Shown: piece by piece, positions 37,301-45,468 of the stretch
Numbering within the stretch: the stretch's first letter is position 1
How the letters are laid out: each line of letters begins with the position of its first letter
Assembly (NCBI RefSeq): GCF_009183365.2
Contig: NZ_CP068230.1
Span: 631,001-695,000 of the forward strand
Origin: Shewanella algae
Lineage (GTDB): Bacteria; Pseudomonadota; Gammaproteobacteria; Enterobacterales; Shewanellaceae
DNA length: 64,000 nt
Direction of reading: 5' to 3'
Program-made: the position numbers and the translations under genes
The notes under the pieces: model-generated
Databases searched by the model: none
What the model was told of the DNA's origin: nothing
The model's input: only the letters and a program-made list of their open reading frames with translations

Positions 37301-38164
37301 TCAGTCCTCTATTTTGGCAAAAGGTGCACCCATACGGGTCACTGCACCTGGCTCAACATCATCGGCAAATTCATCCAAGGCGTCTTTGGCAAACAGCATG
37401 ACCACGGTACTGCCCAATTTGAAGCGGCCCATCTCGGCACCTTTCTCCAATGTGATCGCATCCGGCCCAGTGGTGGGGTATTCCCAGGTAAAGACGCGTT
37501 TGCCTGTCGGCGGTGTGACAGTGCCGGCCCAAACGGTTTCTATGCTGGCCACTATGGTGGCGCCGACCAATACCATGGCCAGGGGGCCAATCTCGGTTTC
37601 GAATATGGCTACCACTCGCTCGTTACGGGCAAACAGCCCGGGTACATTGCGGGCGGTCAACGGATTGACCGAGAAGAGTTCGCCGGGCACATAAGTCATT
37701 TTCGACAGCGTGCCTTTGATGGGCATATGGATTCTGTGATAGTCCTTGGGCGCCAAATAAATGGTGGCAAAGTCACCGTCTTCGAAGCGTTCGGCGTCTT
37801 TGGCCTGATTACCCAGCAGGGTCAGAGCCGAATAGTGATGGCCTTTGGCTTGAAAAATGCGGCCGTCTTCAATGGGGCCACACTGACTCACGGCGCCATC
37901 GACCGGGTGCACTATATATTCTGAGTCCTGATACAGAGGGCGAACGCCGTCCTTCAGGGCGCGGGTGAAAAAAGCGTTGAAGCTTTTGTAGGCTTCAGGC
38001 TCGCTCTGGGCCGCTTCTGACATATCTATCTTGTACTGTTTGATAAACCAGCGAATAGCCCAGGTGGTCAGCTTGCCGGCTTCGGCCGCGGCCAGTTTCC
38101 CGACCAGGCGGGACAACAGGTGTTTGGGCAGCATGTACTGCAGTGCAATCTTCACTTTATCCAA
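37301..38164 (-). CDS. psd: Phosphatidylserine decarboxylase proenzyme
   Basis: This 287-residue membrane-associated pyruvoyl enzyme makes phosphatidylethanolamine. Self-cleavage at the LGST motif in [13 protein letters not shown] creates the pyruvoyl group on Ser. Catalytic-triad regions are visible at [13 protein letters not shown] (Asp) and [13 protein letters not shown] (His). The ATG is at 38164. It lies in the rsgA-psd-mscM block, as in E. coli. Confidence 0.96.
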   Translation of the reverse strand: MDKVKIALQYMLPKHLLSRLVGKLAAAEAGKLTTWAIRWFIKQYKIDMSEAAQSEPEAYKSFNAFFTRALKDGVRPLYQDSEYIVHPVDGAVSQCGPIEDGRIFQAKGHHYSALTLLGNQAKDAERFEDGDFATIYLAPKDYHRIHMPIKGTLSKMTYVPGELFSVNPLTARNVPGLFARNERVVAIFETEIGPLAMVLVGATIVASIETVWAGTVTPPTGKRVFTWEYPTTGPDAITLEKGAEMGRFKLGSTVVMLFAKDALDEFADDVEPGAVTRMGAPFAKIED

Positions 38165-38195
38165 TTTTTGCTTCCTTCAAATGGGCTTTGCCAGC

Positions 38196-39260
38196 TTAAA
38201 TGTCGTCCATGCCGGCGCGGAAGTGGCGGGCGTGACGCTGTTCATCCAGACTGGTGATAATTCTGTGATAATTGTTGAATCTGTCTTCGGCAATTTTGCC
38301 TTCCTCTACCGCTTTACGCAATGCGCAGCCGGGATCGTCCAGATGTTTGCAATCGCGGAATTTACAGCCGCCGAGAAAATCCCTGAACTCCACGAAGCAC
38401 CAGCCGACACGGTCGGCAGGTAAGTGCCAGAGGGCAAATTCGCGAACTCCTGGAGAGTCAATCAGATCGCCGCCGCTAGGAAGGTGAACCAGTTTGGCCG
38501 TGGTGGTAGTGTGTTGACCCAGGCCTGAGTTTTCCGAGACTTCCCCGGTTTGTAACTGCGCCTGTGGCAGCAGGGCATTGACAATAGACGATTTACCTAC
38601 CCCGGATTGCCCGGCAAATACACTGGTTTTGCCTTGCAACAGGGTTTTCAGTTGCTCTATCCCTTCAGCGGTTTTACTGCTGACTTTATAGACCGGGTAG
38701 CCGATAGCGCGGTAACGGGCCAGAGCCGTTTCCACTTCAACAGCCTGAGTCTCGTCCAGCAAGTCGACCTTGTTGAGAATGATCACTGGCGGAATTTCTG
38801 TGTCTTCAGCCGCCACCAGATAGCGGTCAATAATCTGGGTAGTAAAGCTCGGCAGCACAGATGACACTATAAAAATTTGATCTATATTGGCGGCAATGAC
38901 TTTAACGCCATCATAGAGATCGGGCCGGGTCAGTGACGAGCTACGCGGGTGGACGGCTTCAACCACACCGGCGACAGTAGTTTGCGGATCGGTCGCCAGG
39001 CGTACCACTACTTTATCGCCGGTAACCAGGCTGCCTATGGTGCGGCGAAGATTACAACGAACCAGTTGGCCATCATGGGTTTCAATATCGGCATGCTGAC
39101 CGAAACGGGAAATAACCGTGGCCTCCAGCTCGGGGCCGAGTGAGCTATCCTGTATTTCAGGAGCGGCCTCTGTAGCGTTTTTTCCACGTTGCAGACGCTT
39201 CTGATGATTGGCTTTCATACGGCGCAGTTGGCCATGACTCAATGGTTTCTTTTTACTCAC
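38196..39260 (-). CDS. rsgA: Small ribosomal subunit biogenesis GTPase RsgA
   Basis: This 354-residue circularly permuted GTPase matures the 30S subunit. It has an N-terminal OB domain, G4 (ILNKVDLL) before G1 ([15 protein letters not shown]) and G3 ([10 protein letters not shown]). The C-terminal zinc site is [15 protein letters not shown]. The start chosen is GTG at 39258-39260, giving [19 protein letters not shown], which matches the basic RsgA N-terminus. A longer ATG start at 39302 adds 14 non-conserved residues. It is divergent from orn. Confidence 0.93.
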   Translation of the reverse strand: MSKKKPLSHGQLRRMKANHQKRLQRGKNATEAAPEIQDSSLGPELEATVISRFGQHADIETHDGQLVRCNLRRTIGSLVTGDKVVVRLATDPQTTVAGVVEAVHPRSSSLTRPDLYDGVKVIAANIDQIFIVSSVLPSFTTQIIDRYLVAAEDTEIPPVIILNKVDLLDETQAVEVETALARYRAIGYPVYKVSSKTAEGIEQLKTLLQGKTSVFAGQSGVGKSSIVNALLPQAQLQTGEVSENSGLGQHTTTTAKLVHLPSGGDLIDSPGVREFALWHLPADRVGWCFVEFRDFLGGCKFRDCKHLDDPGCALRKAVEEGKIAEDRFNNYHRIITSLDEQRHARHFRAGMDDI

Positions 39261-39372
39261 AGGCTGTTCTTCGCGGTATAAGGTGATTTTGTGTCTTGGC
39301 AAAAAGCAGTATGATACACGGTCTTAAACAAAAAAGCCTGAATTTAGGCGAACAGGAGCGATAGGCTGAGCT

Positions 39373-39918
39373 ATGGTTGCGGATGCAAATAACCTGATTT
39401 GGATAGATCTCGAGATGTCCGGGCTGGAGCCTGAAACCGATAGAGTACTGGAAATAGCCACCTTGGTTACAGACAAGGAGCTGAACATTATCGGTGAAGG
39501 GCCTGTGATAGCGATTCACCAGAGCGATGAAGTGTTGGCTGCCATGGATGATTGGAATCAACAACATCATGGCGCTTCTGGGCTAATTGAGCGGGTGAAA
39601 GCTTCGAAACACACAGAGGCTGACGCCATAGCCGAGACCATAGCTTTTTTGAGCCAGTACGTGCCTAAAGGCGTGTCCCCCATGTGTGGCAACAGTGTTG
39701 GTCAGGACAGACGCTTTCTGAACAAGTATATGCGTGAGCTGGAAGATTACTTCCATTACCGCAATATCGATGTCAGTACGGTCAAGGAACTGACCAAGCG
39801 TTGGCAGCCGGAAATCATGAAGGATTTCAAAAAGCAAAATACTCACCAGGCTTTGATGGATATTCAGGAGTCGATCGCCGAGCTGAAATTCTATCGTGAG
39901 CGGGTATTTAAAATTTGA
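39373..39918 (+). CDS. orn: Oligoribonuclease
   Basis: This 181-residue DEDDh 3'-5' exonuclease degrades 2-5-nt RNAs, including pGpG from c-di-GMP turnover. Motifs are [14 protein letters not shown] (D, E), [11 protein letters not shown] (D) and [12 protein letters not shown] (H and D). Length and sequence are canonical. It is divergent from rsgA, with a tRNA promoter just downstream. Confidence 0.97.
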   Translation: MVADANNLIWIDLEMSGLEPETDRVLEIATLVTDKELNIIGEGPVIAIHQSDEVLAAMDDWNQQHHGASGLIERVKASKHTEADAIAETIAFLSQYVPKGVSPMCGNSVGQDRRFLNKYMRELEDYFHYRNIDVSTVKELTKRWQPEIMKDFKKQNTHQALMDIQESIAELKFYRERVFKI

Positions 39919-39948
39919 GCGATCGGTAGATAAATCTGTTTCAGGGGG

Positions 39949-39976
39949 TTGCAGCAGATGGAAATTTCCATATAAT
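39949..39976 (+). promoter_or_regulatory. Strong sigma-70 promoter of the tRNA-Gly array
   Basis: TTGCAG and a consensus TATAAT (39971-39976) are separated by 16 bp, with a GC-rich discriminator (GCGGCC). It lies 57 bases before the first tRNA gene. No comparable promoter is seen between the later tRNA genes, so the array is probably one transcript. Confidence 0.65.
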
Positions 39977-40033
39977 GCGGCCTCACCTTTCCGCTGGTGG
40001 TAACCAGTGTGAACGGTTAAAGTAAGTGGAAAT

Positions 40034-40109
40034 GCGACATTAGCTCAGTTGGTAGAGCGGTACCTTGCCAAGGTACAGGTCATCGGTTCGAACCCGATAT
40101 GTCGCTCCA
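40034..40109 (+). tRNA. tRNA-Gly(GCC), copy 1
   Basis: This 76-nt gene has a 7-bp acceptor (GCGACAT/ATGTCGC), D arm GCTC...GAGC, anticodon loop TTGCCAA (anticodon GCC) and T arm ATCGG-TTCGAAC-CCGAT. The 3' CCA is encoded. All stems pair. Confidence 0.97.
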
Positions 40110-40151
40110 AATTCCAGACACCCACTGTCTTTAAATGTGGACTTAAGTGAT

Positions 40152-40231
40152 GCGACATTAGCTCAGTTGGTAAAACAGAAGGTTGGTACCTTTGTTGATT
40201 ATTAGCGCGGATGATGAAGCGAACAAGCGAT
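40152..40231 (+). pseudogene. Degenerate tRNA-like unit 1 (80 bp)
   Basis: It begins with the tRNA-Gly 5' end (GCGACATTAGCTCAGTTGGTA). The D-stem 3' strand is broken (AAAC for GAGC), an AAGGT-TGGT-ACCTT hairpin replaces the anticodon arm, and there is no T arm, 3' acceptor strand or CCA. It cannot fold as a tRNA. Confidence 0.8.
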
Positions 40232-40307
40232 GCGACATTAGCTCAGTTGGTAGAGCGGTACCTTGCCAAGGTACAGGTCATCGGTTCGAGCCCGATATGT
40301 CGCTCCA
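40232..40307 (+). tRNA. tRNA-Gly(GCC), copy 2
   Basis: This 76-nt gene is identical to copy 1 except for A to G at 40290 in the T loop (TTCGAGC; about tRNA position 59), which does not disturb a stem. CCA is encoded. Confidence 0.97.
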
Positions 40308-40349
40308 AATTCCAGACGCCCACGGTCTTTAAATGTGGACTTAAGTGAT

Positions 40350-40428
40350 GCGACATTAGCTCAGTTGATAAAACAGAGGTCGGTACCTTTGTTGATTATC
40401 AGCTCGGATGATGCAGCAAACAAGCGAT
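40350..40428 (+). pseudogene. Degenerate tRNA-like unit 2 (79 bp)
   Basis: Same architecture as unit 1, one base shorter. The hairpin is AGGT-CGGT-ACCT. It has an intact tRNA-Gly 5' end but no complementary 3' end. Confidence 0.8.
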
Positions 40429-40504
40429 GCGACATTAGCTCAGTTGGTAGAGCGGTACCTTGCCAAGGTACAGGTCATCGGTTCGAACCCGATATGTCGC
40501 TCCA
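40429..40504 (+). tRNA. tRNA-Gly(GCC), copy 3
   Basis: This 76-nt gene is identical to copy 1, with CCA encoded. Confidence 0.97.
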
Positions 40505-40550
40505 AATTCCAGACGCTCACGGTCTTTAAATGTGGATGCATTATTGCAAT

Positions 40551-40630
40551 GCGACATTAGCTCAGTTGATAAAACAGAAGGTCGGTACCTTTGTTGATTA
40601 TTGACGCGGGTGATGCAGCAAACAAGCGAT
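40551..40630 (+). pseudogene. Degenerate tRNA-like unit 3 (80 bp)
   Basis: It has the tRNA-Gly 5' end, AAAC in the D stem, an AAGGT-CGGT-ACCTT hairpin and no 3' acceptor strand. It shares the GATGCAGCAAACAAGC tail with the other units. Confidence 0.8.
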
Positions 40631-40706
40631 GCGACATTAGCTCAGTTGGTAGAGCGGTACCTTGCCAAGGTACAGGTCATCGGTTCGAACCCGATATGTC
40701 GCTCCA
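40631..40706 (+). tRNA. tRNA-Gly(GCC), copy 4
   Basis: This 76-nt gene is identical to copy 1, with CCA encoded. Confidence 0.97.
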
Positions 40707-40752
40707 AATTCCAGACGCCCACTGTCTTTAAAGGTGGATGCATTATTGCAAT

Positions 40753-40992
40753 GCGACATTAGTTCGGTTGATAAAACAGAAGGTCGGTACCTTTGTTGAT
40801 TATTGACGCAGGTGATGCAGCAAACAAGCGATGCGACATTAGCTCAGTTGATAAAACAGAAGGTCGGTACCTTTGTTGATTATTGACGCAGGTGATGCAG
40901 CAAACAAGCGGTGCGACATTAGCTCAGTTGATAAAATAGAAGGTCGGTACCTTTGTTGATTATCAGCTCGGATGATGAAGCAAATAAGCAAT
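40753..40992 (+). repeat. Three tandem 80-bp degenerate tRNA-like units (units 4-6)
   Basis: Units start at 40753, 40833 and 40913, each exactly 80 bp and abutting, then run directly into the last tRNA at 40993. They differ from each other at only a few bases. Each keeps the tRNA-Gly 5' end, the AAGGT-CGGT-ACCTT hairpin and the common tail, and lacks a pairing 3' acceptor strand. Confidence 0.85.
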
Positions 40993-41068
40993 GCGACATT
41001 AGCTCAGTTGGTAGAGCGGTACCTTGCCAAGGTACAGGTCATCGGTTCGAACCCGATATGTCGCTCCA
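40993..41068 (+). tRNA. tRNA-Gly(GCC), copy 5
   Basis: This 76-nt gene is identical to copy 1 and directly preceded by degenerate unit 6. CCA is encoded. It is the last member of the array. Confidence 0.97.
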
Positions 41069-41266
41069 ATCTTTATTTCCCCCTCAAAATTATTAAAAAG
41101 TGCTTTTCGTGATCTGCCGCAGGTTTCTTGCGTTTTGTCTAATGTAGCGACATTTGTAAGCACTGATTTATGACCTTGTTCAAATATTCCCACCTTTTTT
41201 ACTTCCATAATGTCTCCATACCGAATTGAATTGTGCCGTTGACGGCAGAAAAATGGAGATAGGCAG

Positions 41267-41722
41267 ATGCGTATTCAACAGTTACGTGAACTCCTTGAAT
41301 TTATAGCGAAATGTCGTCTTGATATGGCTCAGCTCTATCATAGATTACACACTCAGGCCGACTCATCCAGGGTCAAACTAATGCTGGAATATTTTGAACA
41401 GCATCAGAAACATATTGCTGAAACTCTCGAAGATTATATCGATGATGCGCCAAACAAGATCCTCGATACCTGGTACAAAGACATTGTGTTTGAGGACTTT
41501 GGCAAGCGCTGCCGCGATACCATGCTGGCGGCCAATATGACAGAGGATGATGTGCTGAATCTGCATCTGGATCTGGAAAACCGCTTGATTGCCTTACTGG
41601 AAAAAACTGCCGGTTCGTCGGCTTCGGCCGAGGTAAAAGGGGCTTTGGAGGATTTGGTGCGGGTCGAGAAGATCCAGCAGCAACGACTGGTGCACAGTAC
41701 CATACGTATGGACGATATTTAA
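41267..41722 (+). CDS. Uncharacterised helical (ferritin-like?) cytoplasmic protein
   Basis: I do not recognise a named family. The 151-residue product is almost all predicted helix, with recurring Glu/His pairs (QLYHRLHTQ, EYFEQHQKHIAETLEDYIDD and a later segment beginning DLENRLIALLEK). This recalls a four-helix ferritin- or rubrerythrin-like bundle, but the canonical ExxH metal motifs are not clearly paired, so metal binding is only a guess. No signal peptide or membrane segment is present. The ATG is at 41267 with a GGAGATAGG site. Single gene, with a terminator following. Confidence 0.75.
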   Translation: MRIQQLRELLEFIAKCRLDMAQLYHRLHTQADSSRVKLMLEYFEQHQKHIAETLEDYIDDAPNKILDTWYKDIVFEDFGKRCRDTMLAANMTEDDVLNLHLDLENRLIALLEKTAGSSASAEVKGALEDLVRVEKIQQQRLVHSTIRMDDI

Positions 41723-41767
41723 TGTCTCCCAGACTTGGCGGATCTGCTTGGGTCTGCCGTTAGTTCT

Positions 41768-41790
41768 GCCCGGCCCAGACCGGGCTTTTT
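41768..41790 (+). terminator. Rho-independent terminator after the helical-protein gene
   Basis: GCCCGG pairs with CCGGGC across a CCCAGA loop and is followed by TTTTT, 46 bases after the stop codon at 41722. Confidence 0.82.
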
Positions 41791-41854
41791 CATTTTTATC
41801 AACTTGTTCTGATTCAAGTCATAAATACTCACTGACTTTACTGCTAGTGTGTTA

Positions 41855-42031
41855 TCAATCATCACAGTCTTTATGCTGATTTTTTATCGGTAGTGTCAGC
41901 GCCCGAAAGATGCCAACGGCGACCAATAAGGCGCAGAGAGCCAGGAGCCAGAACCAGGGAAATCCTCCGTTAAGGGGTAATCCCAGCAGTAATACGCAAA
42001 GTATTAAAATAAGCAGTGTCAGCAGCATCAT
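41855..42031 (-). CDS. Small two-helix membrane protein, function unknown
   Basis: The product (58 residues from the ATG at 42031) has two hydrophobic segments (about 1-20 and 24-44) separated by a Gly/Pro turn, and a polar tail KNQHKDCDD. An in-frame ATG at 42067 would add 12 residues but lacks a ribosome binding site, whereas GGAAGGAAG precedes the ATG pair at 42028-42031. It is transcribed away from nnrED. No family recognised. Confidence 0.55.
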   Translation of the reverse strand: MMLLTLLILILCVLLLGLPLNGGFPWFWLLALCALLVAVGIFRALTLPIKNQHKDCDD

Positions 42032-42143
42032 CCCTGTGCTTCCTTCCGGCATCCTTTGCCACAGCATAAGTTTAGTGAACGAGTGGATTTTTTCGAGTTA
42101 ACAAGTCATCAGTATCTGTCAGTCAGGAGATAGGAGAATCGAT

Positions 42144-43628
42144 ATGGCCCAGGATTTGTCAGATATGCCCCGTCAGCTGTATAGCGCCAAGGCCGTGCGC
42201 CAGGCCGAATTGGACTGGGGGGCTGCCGGACAGGGCAGCCTCTATGAGTTGGTCGAGCGGGCAGGGAAAGCCGCCTTTGAGTTATTGGCGGCCAAGCTGA
42301 CTCAAGGCAGCCGGGTACTGGTCATTGCCGGGCAGGGAAACAACGGCGCCGATGCCTTGGTTTGTTTGCGCTGGTTATTGAACTCGGGTTTCAACGCCAG
42401 CCTGTTTATCTTTCCCGCCAGTCAGCCCAGCACCGAGTGGCAGCAAGCCTGGGATAAGTTGCAGCAATCCGCGCCGAAGGTGGCTCAGGTATCAGATTTA
42501 ACCGCAGCCGAATACGATTGGATAGTGGACGGCCTGTTGGGTACCGGCCTCAAGGGCGATGTCCGGCCGGAAGCCGCCGTCATGATAGCCCGGATAAACG
42601 CCGCGCGGGCCAAGGTGCTGAGTCTGGATTTGCCTTCCGGCATAGATGCCGATACCGGCGCAGCTCTTGGGGCGGCAGTCGAAGCCGAGCAGACACTCTG
42701 CTTTGCGGCCCTTAAGCAAGGGCTACTGACCGGCAGGGCCAGGCACTGCTGCGGCGAACTGCATTTTGTTGACTTGGGGCTGAGTGACTTCCTGCCACCA
42801 TCGGATGTGGTCAGAGTCGGCGCTGAGTACCTCAAGGGGCTTTTCGAAGCCCGTCCCAGGGACAGCCACAAGGGCAAATCGGGTAAGGTCACCGTTATAG
42901 GCGGCGATTATGGCATGGGTGGGGCAGTCAGACTGGCGGGCGAAGCCTGTCTCAGGGGCGGCGCCGGTTTGGTTACTGTGGTGAGCCGGCCGGAGCATCA
43001 ACTCACGGTTAATGCCAACAGGCCGGAGCTGATGTTCTGGGGCTGTGAATTGGTGGATATGGAAGTTTATCTGCGCCTTGGCTGGGCACAGGTACTGGTG
43101 TTGGGGCCAGGGCTTGGCCGCGCCGACTGGGGATACAATCTGTTCAAGGCGGTCAGTTTGAGCGATAAGCCCTGCGTGCTGGATGCCGATGCGCTCAATC
43201 TCTTGAGCCAGGAAAAACGCTCCCAGGACAATCGGGTTCTGACCCCTCATCCGGGGGAAGCCGCCAGGTTGCTGGCAACGGATATTGCTGATGTCGAAGC
43301 CGACAGGTTTGCAGCGGTTAGAAAGCTGCAGGCTCAATATGGTGGTGTGGTACTGCTCAAGGGCGCGGGTACTCTCATTTATGACGGTAAACAGCTGTTT
43401 GTTGCCCCTGTGGGGAATCCCGGGCTCGCCAGCGGTGGGTGTGGCGATGTGTTATCTGGTATAATCGGCGCGCTGATGGCTCAGGGGCTGGACAACACCC
43501 GCGCGACTGTGGCAGGCGTGATAGTTCACGGCGGCGCTGCCGACCTTGCTGCCCGTGACGGGGAGAGAGGCATGCTCGCCAGCGATCTTATGCCCTGGAT
43601 CCGCCATCTGGTAAACACTGACTTGTAA
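42144..43628 (+). CDS. nnr: Bifunctional NAD(P)H-hydrate repair enzyme
   Basis: This 494-residue fusion has an N-terminal YjeF_N epimerase (about 10-215; GQGNNGADALVCLRWLL). The C-terminal ribokinase-like YjeF_C dehydratase (about 230-485) shows GGDYGMGGAVRLAGEAC, LTPHPGEAARL and ASGGCGDVLSGIIGALMAQG. It repairs hydrated NAD(P)H using ADP. The ATG at 42144 follows AGGAG. It is the first gene upstream of tsaE-amiB-mutL-miaA-hfq, with a 38-base gap. Confidence 0.95.
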   Translation: MAQDLSDMPRQLYSAKAVRQAELDWGAAGQGSLYELVERAGKAAFELLAAKLTQGSRVLVIAGQGNNGADALVCLRWLLNSGFNASLFIFPASQPSTEWQQAWDKLQQSAPKVAQVSDLTAAEYDWIVDGLLGTGLKGDVRPEAAVMIARINAARAKVLSLDLPSGIDADTGAALGAAVEAEQTLCFAALKQGLLTGRARHCCGELHFVDLGLSDFLPPSDVVRVGAEYLKGLFEARPRDSHKGKSGKVTVIGGDYGMGGAVRLAGEACLRGGAGLVTVVSRPEHQLTVNANRPELMFWGCELVDMEVYLRLGWAQVLVLGPGLGRADWGYNLFKAVSLSDKPCVLDADALNLLSQEKRSQDNRVLTPHPGEAARLLATDIADVEADRFAAVRKLQAQYGGVVLLKGAGTLIYDGKQLFVAPVGNPGLASGGCGDVLSGIIGALMAQGLDNTRATVAGVIVHGGAADLAARDGERGMLASDLMPWIRHLVNTDL

Positions 43629-43666
43629 GCTTAATGGGCCAATGTAAGGCGTGGATCCTCACTTAA

Positions 43667-44149
43667 ATGACTATCGAACACAGCTTGACTCTGCAATTGG
43701 CAGATGAGACTCAAACTGTCGCCTTCGGGCGGCAATTGGCGGCCTTGATCAGTGCGCCACTGACCATTTATCTGACCGGAGAACTTGGTGCCGGCAAAAC
43801 AACTTTCAGCCGTGGCTTAATTCAAGCCTTGGGTCATCAAGGTGCGGTTAAGAGTCCGACCTATACACTCGTGGAACCTTATGAGCTTGAAGGAATCGAA
43901 GTATATCATTTCGACCTTTATCGACTCAGCGACCCTGAAGAACTGGAGTTTATGGGGATCCGGGATTACTTCAACGAGCGCAGCCTTTGCATTATTGAAT
44001 GGCCGGAACAGGGGATGGGGGGCTTGCCCGCTGCCGATATACATCTGCATATCAAATATGCTAATACTGGTCGCGAAGTCTCTCTGCAAGCCGGTTCCGA
44101 CAAGGGTAAGGTGCTATTAAGAAAAATAACAAACAATGGTAAAGACTAA
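43667..44149 (+). CDS. tsaE: tRNA threonylcarbamoyladenosine biosynthesis ATPase TsaE
   Basis: This 160-residue P-loop protein has Walker [28 protein letters not shown] as switch region, and [18 protein letters not shown]. It is needed with TsaBD for the t6A37 modification of ANN-decoding tRNAs. It overlaps the amiB start by 14 bases, implying coupling. Confidence 0.95.
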   Translation: MTIEHSLTLQLADETQTVAFGRQLAALISAPLTIYLTGELGAGKTTFSRGLIQALGHQGAVKSPTYTLVEPYELEGIEVYHFDLYRLSDPEELEFMGIRDYFNERSLCIIEWPEQGMGGLPAADIHLHIKYANTGREVSLQAGSDKGKVLLRKITNNGKD

Positions 44150-45461
44150 TAACATCTTATTTAAACTGACTTTTTTTGTTATCTGTTGGGTAATGGCGGC
44201 GCCAACTTGGGCAGCCAATAAACTCGACGGTGTGCGTATTTGGGCGGCGCCCGAGTCTACCCGGGTGGTATTTGACTTAAGCCAGGCGCCTGATTACAGC
44301 TATTTCACACTGAGCAACCCTGACAGACTTGTGGTGGATCTGAAAAAGAGCACCAATGGCGTCAAACTGGAAAAAGTTGAAAACAACAGCCCCTTGGTCA
44401 AAAGGGTGCGTTTGAGCCAGCCGCCGGAGAAAGGCACCTTGCGGGTGGTCATAGATCTCAAGCGGGCCGCTAAGGCCAATCTGTTCTCCCTGCCGCCAAC
44501 TGCACCATACGGCAACCGTTTGGTGGTGGATCTCGATGACAAGAGCACTTCGGCCAAAGCCAGGGTAACCCCGACAGCCACTGAAGCGGTGCGGGATGTG
44601 ATTATTGCCATCGATGCCGGTCATGGCGGTGATGACCCAGGCTCTATCGGGCCTTCCGGTTTGTACGAGAAAAAGGTATCACTGGCGATTGCCAAGCGAG
44701 TCGAGCAGAAAATCAACGCGACTCCCGGACTTAAAGCCGTGATGATTCGCACCGGTGACTACTTTGTTAACCTGAACCGTCGCTCGGAACTGGCGCGACA
44801 GAGTAAGGCCGATCTGCTGATCTCAATCCACGCCGATGCCTTTACTTCACCTCAGCCCAGAGGCGCCTCTGTATGGGTGCTCTCCATGCGCAGAGCCAAT
44901 ACCGAGATCGGCCGCTGGCTGGAGCAGAAAGAGAAACATTCAGAGCTGCTCGGCGGTGCCGGTGAGATTATTCAAAATACCGATAATGAACAGTATCTGG
45001 CGATGACCTTGCTGGATATGTCGATGGATAGATCCATGGCGATGAGTCACACAGTGGCCAGCGACATACTTTCTGGTTTGGGTAAGGTGACCAAACTGCA
45101 CAAGCACAAGCCCGAGTCGGCGAGCCTGGCGGTACTCAAGTCGCCGGATATCCCGTCCATTCTGGTGGAAACCGGTTTTATCTCCAACCCTCAGGAAGAG
45201 AAGTTGCTCAGTAATGCCAACCATCAGGACAAGCTGGCCAAGGCGATTCATAAAGGCGTGCTCAAGTATTTTGAAGCCAATCCGCCGGCCGGTACCATGC
45301 TGGCCAAACAGGGCGTGATTAAACACAAGGTTGTCAGAGGTGAATCTCTGTCGGTAATCGCCAATCGTTATGAGGTGTCGGTGGCCGATATCAAGAAAGC
45401 CAATAACCTGAAATCGGATGTAGTGCGTATAGGTCAGCAACTGGTTATCCCCAGAGCCTGA
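44136..45461 (+). CDS. amiB: N-acetylmuramoyl-L-alanine amidase with AMIN and LysM domains
   Basis: This 441-residue periplasmic zinc amidase splits septal peptidoglycan at cell division. A signal peptide (about 1-27, ending PTWA) is followed by an AMIN domain (about 30-125). The Amidase_3 domain (about 155-375) has zinc ligands in [13 protein letters not shown] and [10 protein letters not shown], and [15 protein letters not shown]-terminal LysM (about 397-441) begins [19 protein letters not shown]. EnvC-type activators are not in this window. Upstream of mutL, as in E. coli. Confidence 0.95.
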   Translation: MVKTNNILFKLTFFVICWVMAAPTWAANKLDGVRIWAAPESTRVVFDLSQAPDYSYFTLSNPDRLVVDLKKSTNGVKLEKVENNSPLVKRVRLSQPPEKGTLRVVIDLKRAAKANLFSLPPTAPYGNRLVVDLDDKSTSAKARVTPTATEAVRDVIIAIDAGHGGDDPGSIGPSGLYEKKVSLAIAKRVEQKINATPGLKAVMIRTGDYFVNLNRRSELARQSKADLLISIHADAFTSPQPRGASVWVLSMRRANTEIGRWLEQKEKHSELLGGAGEIIQNTDNEQYLAMTLLDMSMDRSMAMSHTVASDILSGLGKVTKLHKHKPESASLAVLKSPDIPSILVETGFISNPQEEKLLSNANHQDKLAKAIHKGVLKYFEANPPAGTMLAKQGVIKHKVVRGESLSVIANRYEVSVADIKKANNLKSDVVRIGQQLVIPRA

Positions 45462-45468
45462 GGAAGAA

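Noticed and set aside
40263..40529. Plus-strand ORF of 88 codons across the tRNA array
   Set aside because: It runs through two tRNA genes and a degenerate unit. No ribosome binding site or protein-like composition is present.
40034..41068. Regular repeats resembling a CRISPR array
   Set aside because: Repeats are tRNA genes and tRNA relics of 76-80 bp with no short unique spacers, and no cas genes are present.
40999..41208. Minus-strand ORF of 69 codons ending in RVRTDDLYLGKVPLYQLS
   Set aside because: It is antisense to tRNA-Gly copy 5. This ending is a well-known artefact of tRNA genes read backwards.
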